Shown: piece by piece, positions 7,066 to 12,599 of the stretch | Layout: each line of letters begins with the position of its first letter | Position numbering within the stretch: position 1 is the stretch's first letter | DNA from: Rickettsiales bacterium UBA1997 | Lineage (GTDB): Bacteria; Pseudomonadota; Alphaproteobacteria; Rickettsiales; UBA1997 | NCBI GenBank assembly: GCA_002335845.1 | Contig: DDCV01000085.1 | Coordinates: forward strand, 1-12,599 | Length of the DNA: 12,599 nt | Direction: 5' to 3' | Program-made: the position numbers and the translations under genes | Notes under the pieces: generated by a model | Database searches by the model: none | What the model was told of the DNA's origin: nothing | Seen by the model: only the letters and a program-made list of their open reading frames with translations

Positions 7066-8400
7066 CTAAAATAATTCGGGAGCTTTTTTATCAAGAATTC
7101 TAGCTGATAAATTGCCGTCACTTAACTCTATATTAATTTTAGATTCCGCACTGACATCTTTTACTGATGTGATAATATTATTGCCATTTTTAACTAAAGC
7201 AAAGCCACGCTTTAAGGTATTCTTATAGTCGTTATTTTGTAATAATTTATTTAAAGATAGCAAGCTTTGTGCTTTGCGAAACAATGATTCGGCAACAAAA
7301 GAGTTAATGTTTTTTGATAAATTTTTACCATATTGTAAATTGCGATCTAAATTATTTATTAAAATAGATTTAGGGATTTTTAAGCTTTCCATTTTTTTAC
7401 AATCATAATTTATTTTGCTTACCACTGTGTCGTTAATTATTTTTAATGAAATCCTAATTTTTTCATTTATTTGATCTAAATATTTTTGTGGACTAAGCAG
7501 TAATCTTTTTAGATTGTCAGGTTTTGATGACATCTCGCAAAGATTTGCCTTTGTAGTAGTGGTTAAATTTTTGTTAATATTACTCAAATTTAATTTTAGC
7601 TCTTTTATAAGTGGTGTCGCCATTTCTGCTGCAGCCGATGGAGTTGGCGCCCTTAAGTCAGCAACATAGTCAATTAAAGTTGTATCGGTTTCGTGGCCAA
7701 TGGCTGATATTATTGGAATTTGTGACTCAAAAACAGCGCGGACAATTTCTTCATCATTAAATGGCAGCAAATCTTCAAAAGATCCGCCGCCGCGAGCAAT
7801 TATAATTAAATCAGGTCTTTTTTCATAGCTTAAGCTGTTAAAATATTTGATGCCTGATATGATGCCAGTAATTGCATTAACTCCTTGTACGGCAGATGGA
7901 TAAATAGCTAAATTTAGAGGAAACCTATCCTTGATGCGGTGCTTTATGTCTTCAATTACTGCGCCAGTTTTAGATGTTATGACAGCAATTTTTTTTGGAA
8001 AAAACGGCAAAGACTTTTTGTGATTATTATCAAAAAGACCTTCACTTTGTAATTTTTGCCGCCTTTTTTCAATTTTTTCTAAAATTGCTCCAATTCCAGC
8101 AATTTCTAGCTTTTCAACAATTATTTGGTAATTAGAGCGTCCGCCATATGTTGTAACTTTTCCTGAAGCCACGACCTCAAGGCCATTTTCTACTTTAAAA
8201 TCAATCAAACTAGCAAGATTTTTAAAACAAACTGCTGAAATTACAGCCTCATCTTCTTGCAAACTAAAATAAAGATGGCCCGATTTATGAGTCTTTAAAC
8301 CAGTAATCTCGCCTTTTATTCTAACATAACCAAAAGCATCCTCAACTAATCTTTTAATTGATCGCGAAAACTCAGAAACACTAAATTCAGGAATATTCAT
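7066..8400 (-). CDS. xseA: Exodeoxyribonuclease VII large subunit
   Basis: Catalytic subunit of ExoVII, which degrades single-stranded DNA from either end to short oligonucleotides, in complex with several XseB chains. The 444 residues are close to the usual 400-460. An N-terminal OB fold (about 1-100) shows FSVSEFSRSIKRLVED and VRIKGEITG then SGHLYFSLQ. The catalytic domain has PKKIAVITSKTGAVIEDI (135-152), the RGGGSFEDL block (203-211), SAIGHETDTTLIDYVAD (232-248) and LRAPTPSAAAE (249-259). The remaining region is helical and Lys/Asn-rich, as expected for the coiled-coil arms that hold XseB. A short C-terminal RGFALV segment is also typical. xseB is not in the window. The gene is divergent from the flavoprotein gene, with 122 nt between, and its own promoter is not obvious. 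It ends ahead of the rpsB promoter. Confidence 0.95.
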   Translation of the reverse strand: MNIPEFSVSEFSRSIKRLVEDAFGYVRIKGEITGLKTHKSGHLYFSLQEDEAVISAVCFKNLASLIDFKVENGLEVVASGKVTTYGGRSNYQIIVEKLEIAGIGAILEKIEKRRQKLQSEGLFDNNHKKSLPFFPKKIAVITSKTGAVIEDIKHRIKDRFPLNLAIYPSAVQGVNAITGIISGIKYFNSLSYEKRPDLIIIARGGGSFEDLLPFNDEEIVRAVFESQIPIISAIGHETDTTLIDYVADLRAPTPSAAAEMATPLIKELKLNLSNINKNLTTTTKANLCEMSSKPDNLKRLLLSPQKYLDQINEKIRISLKIINDTVVSKINYDCKKMESLKIPKSILINNLDRNLQYGKNLSKNINSFVAESLFRKAQSLLSLNKLLQNNDYKNTLKRGFALVKNGNNIITSVKDVSAESKINIELSDGNLSARILDKKAPELF

Positions 8401-8457
8401 ATAATATGTTTTCTTAAAATATAAATTATTATTGCTAATTTCAGTTTAATATTATTT

Positions 8458-8486
8458 TGTATATTACCTATTCGTTAGTTTATAAA
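8458..8486 (+). promoter_or_regulatory. Possible promoter of the flavoprotein gene
   Basis: In the 122-nt divergent gap, TTGTAT (8457-8462) and TATAAA (8481-8486) are spaced 18 nt and would start transcription near 8493. The gap is so A/T-rich that such boxes arise easily, so this is only a candidate. No clear promoter for the divergent xseA was found in the same gap. Confidence 0.28.
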
Positions 8487-8508
8487 TATTTATATTAATT
8501 TTATATTC

Positions 8509-8514
8509 AAGGAG
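8509..8514 (+). promoter_or_regulatory. Strong Shine-Dalgarno that fixes a TTG start
   Basis: AAGGAG lies 8 nt before the TTG at 8523, an ideal distance. No in-frame ATG occurs until about codon 103, well inside the conserved domain, so the TTG is well supported. It is the only well-placed Shine-Dalgarno I see ahead of any gene in the window. Confidence 0.8.
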
Positions 8515-8522
8515 ATCAAATT

Positions 8523-9929
8523 TTGCAGAAAAAAATTAATTCATACTCTATATCAGGCACAGAAACACTTCCTATTGTTGAGGGCGGCAAAGGTGTTGGC
8601 ATTACAACTGGAGTAACAGCAGGAACTTTTGCTAAACATGGTGCAGTTGGTACTTTTTCTGGAGTTAATGCGGATTGGATTGATGAAAATGGCAACAACA
8701 TACCACTTATATACAAAACTAATACTCGTATTAAGAGGCATGAGGAATTAATCCGCCATTCAATAAATGGTGGCATATCACAGGCCAAAATTGCTCATGA
8801 CATTTCTGGAGGAAATGGCAGAATTCACATGAATATTCTTTGGGAAATGGGTGGTGCCCAAAGAATTTTGACCGACATTTTAGAAGGTGCTAAAGGCCTA
8901 ATTCATGGCGTAACTTGTGGCGCTGGTATGCCTTATAAACTTTCAGAGATAGCAGAAAAATATCAAGTTTATTACTATCCAATCGTTTCTTCCATGCGTG
9001 CTTTTCGCGCTTTATGGAAAAGAAATTATCACAAAGCTAAAACTCTTTTAGGTGGCGTTGTTTATGAATGTCCGTGGCGCGCAGGAGGTCATAACGGCCT
9101 GTCAAATGCTGAGGATCCAAATGCTTATGAAGACCCCTATCCAAGAGTTGTACAAATAAGGTCTTTTATGAATTCTGTTGGCCTTAATGATGTACCCATC
9201 ATAATGGCTGGCGGCGTATGGAATTTATCAGAGTTTGAGCATTGGCTTGATAATCCAGAGATTGGACCTATTGTTTTTCAATTTGGTACTAGGCCAATTG
9301 TTACTCAAGAATATCCAGTTCCCAATGAGTGGAAGGCAAAGCTAATGAATCTCAAGGAGGGAGATGTATACCTTAATCGCTTTAGCCCAACAGGATTTTA
9401 TTCTTCTGCGGTTGAAAATAGCTTTATTAAAGAATTGCAAGGTAGAGAGATTCGCCAAGTTGAATATCGTACTAAGGAGATTGAGGAATTTACACACCAA
9501 ATACCATTTGGCAATAGGGGAAGAGTTGTTTACATTAAGCAAGAAGATAAAATAAAAGTTAATGAATGGATTAGCGCAGGACATAGCGAGGGTATGAAAA
9601 CTCCCGATGAAACTTTAATGTTTGTTGACAAATCTAAGGCTAATCAAATTGTTACTGATCAAATAAATTGCATGGGTTGCTTAAGTCAATGTCGATTTAG
9701 TAATTGGTCAGATAAAGAGGATATGAAGTACACGACTGGTAACAAGGCCGATCCTCGTAGTTTTTGTATTCAAAAAACTCTACAAGATGTGCGCCAAGGT
9801 AATGACATGGATAACCAATTAATGTTTTCTGGCCATGCTGCATACCGATTTGCTAACGACCCTTTATATAATAATGGCAATATTCCAACCATTAAAGAAT
9901 TGATTGATAATATTATGATTGGCAAATAA
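8523..9929 (+). CDS. Nitronate monooxygenase/FabK-like flavin oxidoreductase with C-terminal Cys cluster
   Basis: Probable FMN-dependent oxidoreductase of the nitronate monooxygenase (2-nitropropane dioxygenase)/FabK barrel family; the physiological substrate is unknown. Barrel motifs appear in order: GGKGVGITTGVTAG near the N-terminus (21-34), TCGAGMP (131-137), RAGGHNG (186-192) with the family His190, PIIMAGGVW (225-233) as FMN-phosphate loop, and FQFGTRPIVTQE (252-263). The 468 residues exceed the 310-380 usual for such enzymes. The extra C-terminal part (about 340-468) carries Cys383-x2-Cys386-x3-Cys390, in NCMGCLSQC, and Cys415, a spacing that could bind an Fe-S cluster or zinc. Translation starts at TTG after a strong Shine-Dalgarno. 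The gene stands alone, divergent from xseA, with a possible weak terminator after it. Flavoprotein family is confident; nitronate as substrate and a metal site are inference. Confidence 0.85.
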   Translation: MQKKINSYSISGTETLPIVEGGKGVGITTGVTAGTFAKHGAVGTFSGVNADWIDENGNNIPLIYKTNTRIKRHEELIRHSINGGISQAKIAHDISGGNGRIHMNILWEMGGAQRILTDILEGAKGLIHGVTCGAGMPYKLSEIAEKYQVYYYPIVSSMRAFRALWKRNYHKAKTLLGGVVYECPWRAGGHNGLSNAEDPNAYEDPYPRVVQIRSFMNSVGLNDVPIIMAGGVWNLSEFEHWLDNPEIGPIVFQFGTRPIVTQEYPVPNEWKAKLMNLKEGDVYLNRFSPTGFYSSAVENSFIKELQGREIRQVEYRTKEIEEFTHQIPFGNRGRVVYIKQEDKIKVNEWISAGHSEGMKTPDETLMFVDKSKANQIVTDQINCMGCLSQCRFSNWSDKEDMKYTTGNKADPRSFCIQKTLQDVRQGNDMDNQLMFSGHAAYRFANDPLYNNGNIPTIKELIDNIMIGK

Positions 9930-9982
9930 CGCTAATAATAACCTTTAATTGATCTTTTAATAAACTATTTTGAGGCTAAAAT

Positions 9983-10009
9983 TATAGTAGATAAAAACTA
10001 TATTTTCTT
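9983..10009 (+). terminator. Weak terminator-like hairpin after the flavoprotein gene
   Basis: TATAGT (9983-9988) and ACTATA (9997-10002) form a 6-bp A/T-rich stem with an 8-nt loop, followed by TTTTCTT. The stem is weak and starts 54 nt after the stop codon, so function as a rho-independent terminator is uncertain. Confidence 0.35.
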
Positions 10010-10027
10010 ATGTAGAATTATATAAGA

Positions 10028-10033
10028 TATAAT
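10028..10033 (+). promoter_or_regulatory. TATAAT -10 box upstream of argC
   Basis: A perfect TATAAT lies 62 nt before the argC ATG, in a gap that follows the terminator-like hairpin. The -35 position has only a poor match (TTCTTA at 10005-10010). Transcription would begin near 10040, and the leader would contain a small hairpin, GCTAT-TTAAAT-ATAGC (10054-10069). I see no match to an ArgR box. Confidence 0.42.
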
Positions 10034-10094
10034 GCTTAGTTTAATTTTATCCTGCTATTTAAATATAGCGAAAATAGATCAGCAATAATTTAAT

Positions 10095-11135
10095 ATGACT
10101 CAAATAAATACCGCGATAATTGGAGCCTCTGGCTATACCGGAGCTGAATTAGTTCGTATTTTAATCAACCATCCTGATGCAAAAATTAAAGCGTTGATTG
10201 CCAATAATAATGCAGGGCAAGATATTTCGCAAATCTATCCTAATTTTTCACAAATTCCTTTACCTGCGTTACAAAAAATAGAGGAAGTTGATTTTGGTAA
10301 TATAGATATAGTTTTTTGTTGCTTACCTCACACCACATCACAAAAAGTAATCAAAGATTTGGTAAAATATAAAAATATTAAAATAATTGATTTATCAGCA
10401 GATTTTCGTTTAAAAAATACAGCAAATTATCAAAAATGGTATAAAAATGAGCATTTAGCAGCTGATTTGCAGGGGAATGCCGTTTATGGGTTAAGTGAAA
10501 TATATGATGAAGAGATCAAGAAATCAAATTTAGTGGCCTGTCCTGGCTGCTATCCAACATCAATTTTATTGCCATTATTGCCATTAATTAGCAATAATTT
10601 GATTAATAGTGATAACATAATATCGGACTCTAAATCTGGCTTTAGCGGAGCCGGTAGGAAATCTGATGTTAATAATTTATTTTGCGAAATTAATAACTCT
10701 GCCAAGGCATATTCAATTGGAAATCATCGCCACTTAAGCGAGATTGAGCAAGAATTATCGATCGCTGCCAACAGGGAAATAGAAATTAACTTTACACCTC
10801 ACATTCTGCCAATAAATCGTGGTATTATTTCAACAATATATGTCGACTTAAATGAGGGTTTTAATATTCAGGATTTAAAAAATTGCTTATCTACAAAATA
10901 TGAAGATAGTTCATTTGTAAGTTTAGTAGATAATGCGCCATCGATTAATGAGGTTGTTGGTACTAATTTTTGTAAATTTGGCGTTTTTCGAGGAAGGAGT
11001 AAAAATAAGGCAATTATTGTCTCGGTAATAGATAATTTAGTTAAAGGTGCATCTGGTCAAGCTGTACAAAATATGAACCTAATGTGCCAAATTGATGAAA
11101 AAAGCGGATTAACCCAAATTGCAATGATTCCATAA
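10095..11135 (+). CDS. argC: N-acetyl-gamma-glutamyl-phosphate reductase
   Basis: Third step of arginine biosynthesis: NADPH-dependent reduction of N-acetyl-glutamyl-5-phosphate to the semialdehyde. The 346 residues match the long (type 1) form. The Rossmann start reads AIIGASGYTGAELVRIL (7-23), and FCCLPHTTS (74-82) closes the nucleotide site. The catalytic Cys152 is in ACPGCYPTS (148-156), with SGFSGAGRK (181-189) and GNHRHLSEIEQEL (209-221) supplying the substrate-binding and general-base His residues. VKGASGQAVQNMNLM (316-330) is the conserved C-terminal helix. The stop overlaps the mnmE start by one base (TAATG), so translation is probably coupled. No other arg gene is in the window. No Shine-Dalgarno precedes the ATG. 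Confidence 0.96.
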   Translation: MTQINTAIIGASGYTGAELVRILINHPDAKIKALIANNNAGQDISQIYPNFSQIPLPALQKIEEVDFGNIDIVFCCLPHTTSQKVIKDLVKYKNIKIIDLSADFRLKNTANYQKWYKNEHLAADLQGNAVYGLSEIYDEEIKKSNLVACPGCYPTSILLPLLPLISNNLINSDNIISDSKSGFSGAGRKSDVNNLFCEINNSAKAYSIGNHRHLSEIEQELSIAANREIEINFTPHILPINRGIISTIYVDLNEGFNIQDLKNCLSTKYEDSSFVSLVDNAPSINEVVGTNFCKFGVFRGRSKNKAIIVSVIDNLVKGASGQAVQNMNLMCQIDEKSGLTQIAMIP

Positions 11136-12499
11136 TGTCTACAATTTTTGCGCCGATAACTTCAATTAACCAAGGGGGTGTTTGTGTTATTAGAATATCC
11201 GGAGCGCGGTCCTTAGATTGTCTAAATAAATTGGGAATTGATAGAAGCAAAATATTGCCCCAAAAAACAACTTTTCAAAAAATCATTGATCTTAAAAATA
11301 AAGAAATAATCGATGAATGCTTGGTAACTTATTTTAAGGAACCACTTAGCTTTACTGGTGAAGATGTTATTGAGATTTCAATTCACGCCTCAAATTATAT
11401 TTTTCACAAAATTAGTAACATTCTAAGAGATATCGAAGATATAAGGTTTGCTGAAGCTGGGGAGTTTAGTAAAAGAGCTTTTTTTAATAACAAGATTGGC
11501 TTAATAGAAGCCGAAGCAATTCCCGACTTAATAGCCAGCGAAACTGAGATGCAACACAAACAGGCAATAAAACAGCTATCAGGAAAAGTAGGCCAAGTTT
11601 ATGATAATTTACGACTCGATATCATAAATGTTTTAGCTTTGATAAATGCCGCAATTGATTTTCCTGACGACGACTTGCCAGAAGATATTATTAAGAGTGT
11701 CAATTCTGACATAGAAAATATAAAAAATATTATAAAAAATATTATAAATGATGGCCGCTTAGGGCAAAAAATAAAAAATGGCTTATCTTTAGCTATAATT
11801 GGTGAGCCAAATGTTGGAAAATCAACTTTGATTAACTTTTTGGCCAATAGTGAGATTGCTATTGTTTCAGATATTGCTGGAACCACAAGAGATGTTATTG
11901 AGGCTCATCTTGATATTGCAGGAGTTCCTGTAAAAATCGCCGATACCGCTGGAATAAGACATTCAAAAGATAAGATAGAGCAAGAAGGAGTGAGGCGAGC
12001 CTTCAAAGAAGCGCGAATTTCTGATATTAAAATATTGGTTTTGGACGCTAAAAATCCAAAAATTTCTGATCAAATAATAGAATTAATCGATAAGGAAACG
12101 GTAATTATAGCTAATAAAATTGATGAAATAGATAATTTTAATCAAGAAAGCCTTGATAAATTATCTAAAAATAGTCCACATCTTGCGCCTTTCTTAAAAA
12201 ATATCATCAAAATATCCTTAAAAAATAAAATAAACTTAGATTTGCTAATATCTAGCATTGAGCAGCAGGTTAAAAATCAAATTCCAAGTCAAAACTCAGC
12301 AATAATAACAAAAGAACGTCATCGTGATTGCTTAAAATTGGCATTAAATTATATTGAGGATTTTTCTCTAAATAAGCCAATAGAAATAGCGGCGGAAGAT
12401 TTAAGGTTGGCGGCCCAAGAAATTGCGCAAATCACTGGCAAAATAGATGTTGAAAATATTTTAGATGTAATATTCTCAAGCTTTTGCATTGGTAAGTAG
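11135..12499 (+). CDS. mnmE: tRNA-modifying GTPase MnmE (TrmE)
   Basis: With MnmG, installs the 5-carboxymethylaminomethyl (or taurino/aminomethyl) group on wobble uridine 34 of tRNAs reading split codon boxes. The 454 residues are full length. The N-terminal folate-binding domain has GGVCVIRISG (14-23), FTGEDVIEI (73-81) and FAEAGEFSKRAFFNNK (105-120). The G domain has the P-loop GEPNVGKS (223-230), DIAGTTRD (246-253), DTAG (270-273) and NKID (327-330). The protein ends in CIGK, the C-x-G-K motif whose Cys is needed for modification. A 12-nt tandem repeat at 11720-11743 encodes IKNI twice in the helical linker before the G domain. mnmG is not within the 100 nt that follow. Translation begins on the overlapping TAATG from argC. 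Confidence 0.97.
   Translation: MSTIFAPITSINQGGVCVIRISGARSLDCLNKLGIDRSKILPQKTTFQKIIDLKNKEIIDECLVTYFKEPLSFTGEDVIEISIHASNYIFHKISNILRDIEDIRFAEAGEFSKRAFFNNKIGLIEAEAIPDLIASETEMQHKQAIKQLSGKVGQVYDNLRLDIINVLALINAAIDFPDDDLPEDIIKSVNSDIENIKNIIKNIINDGRLGQKIKNGLSLAIIGEPNVGKSTLINFLANSEIAIVSDIAGTTRDVIEAHLDIAGVPVKIADTAGIRHSKDKIEQEGVRRAFKEARISDIKILVLDAKNPKISDQIIELIDKETVIIANKIDEIDNFNQESLDKLSKNSPHLAPFLKNIIKISLKNKINLDLLISSIEQQVKNQIPSQNSAIITKERHRDCLKLALNYIEDFSLNKPIEIAAEDLRLAAQEIAQITGKIDVENILDVIFSSFCIGK
11720..11743 (+). repeat. 12-nt tandem repeat, two copies, inside mnmE
   Basis: ATAAAAAATATT occurs twice head to tail, encoding IKNI-IKNI (residues 196-203), with ATAAAT continuing the pattern. The repeat keeps the frame and lies in the helical linker before the G domain, where length change may be tolerated. 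Confidence 0.75.
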
Positions 12500-12510
12500 G
12501 ATTCCTCAGT

Positions 12511-12553
12511 TATAATACCAATTATTAAATTTAATAAATTTATTGGTATTATA
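12511..12553. repeat. 12-bp perfect inverted repeat with internal palindrome after mnmE
   Basis: TATAATACCAAT (12511-12522) is repeated as ATTGGTATTATA (12542-12553), separated by 19 nt. Between and partly overlapping lies a perfect 16-nt palindrome, TTATTAAATTTAATAA (12522-12537). The element begins 12 nt after the mnmE stop. No T-run follows, so it does not look like a standard rho-independent terminator, although a bidirectional terminator, a protein-binding site or a small palindromic repeat are all possible. No second copy was seen in the window. Confidence 0.6.
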
Positions 12554-12599
12554 CTATTTCCATAAATTAAGCATCTAATTAGTCCATCCTGAATTACTC

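Noticed and set aside
8516..8788. Minus-strand open frame of 90 codons over the flavoprotein start
   Set aside because: Antisense to the Gly-rich conserved N-terminus of the flavoprotein; its Pro/Thr/Val composition is that of a reverse-strand shadow.
8523..9929. Assignment as FabK (enoyl-ACP reductase II)
   Set aside because: The barrel motifs overlap with FabK, but the length, the C-terminal Cys cluster and the lack of any fatty-acid genes nearby do not support it over a general NMO-family call.
11599..11886. Minus-strand open frame opposite the MnmE linker and G domain
   Set aside because: Phe/Ile/Ser-rich reverse reading of conserved mnmE codons; no start signals.
12511..12553. Terminal inverted repeat of an insertion sequence
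   Set aside because: Both arms lie within 43 nt with no coding space between, and no transposase or target duplication is seen; kept only as an unexplained palindrome.
1..12599. Novel multi-gene defence, CRISPR, secretion or biosynthetic system; tRNA or rRNA genes
   Set aside because: Every long frame is accounted for by a known housekeeping family, no repeat-spacer pattern exists, and no cloverleaf-like sequence was found in the gaps.

Overview
The window is AT-rich chromosomal DNA (roughly two thirds A+T by eye), tightly packed with housekeeping genes. The protein sequences and the order rpsB-tsf-pyrH-frr-uppS-cdsA fit an alphaproteobacterium. The A/T-biased codons, short gaps and scarcity of Shine-Dalgarno sequences suggest a streamlined or host-associated lineage. 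It still keeps thiG (thiamine) and argC (arginine), so it is not an extremely reduced parasite of the Rickettsia type. I cannot name the genus from sequence alone.

Layout. Positions 1-8400 are read entirely leftward (minus strand): xseA at the right, then a 233-nt gap with a good sigma-70-type promoter and a structured leader, then rpsB-tsf-pyrH-frr-uppS-cdsA-thiG and a phosphomannomutase/phosphoglucomutase gene cut by the left edge of the window. Gaps inside this run are 61 nt or less, and uppS and cdsA overlap by 17 nt, so it may be one long transcription unit. Positions 8523-12499 are read rightward: a 468-aa nitronate-monooxygenase/FabK-like flavoprotein with an unusual C-terminal cysteine cluster, a TTG start and the only well-placed Shine-Dalgarno in the window; then, after a 165-nt gap with a weak terminator-like hairpin and a TATAAT box, argC and mnmE sharing one base (TAATG). 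The last 100 bases hold a 12-bp inverted repeat around an A/T palindrome just after mnmE. No stretch above 300 bases lacks a gene.

How the genes fit together. The minus-strand cluster combines translation (S2, EF-Ts, ribosome recycling factor), UTP/CTP precursor supply (UMP kinase) and envelope building (undecaprenyl-PP synthase, CDP-diacylglycerol synthase, hexose-phosphate mutase). In many proteobacteria dxr follows cdsA; here thiG does. Both Dxr and ThiG use 1-deoxy-D-xylulose 5-phosphate. On the plus strand, arginine biosynthesis (ArgC) is translationally linked to tRNA wobble-uridine modification (MnmE).

I found no mobile element, CRISPR array, tRNA, rRNA or recognisable defence system. 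The parts that merit a closer look are the Cys-rich flavoprotein, the rpsB leader, thiG in the dxr position, the long charged tail on S2, and the palindromic element after mnmE.
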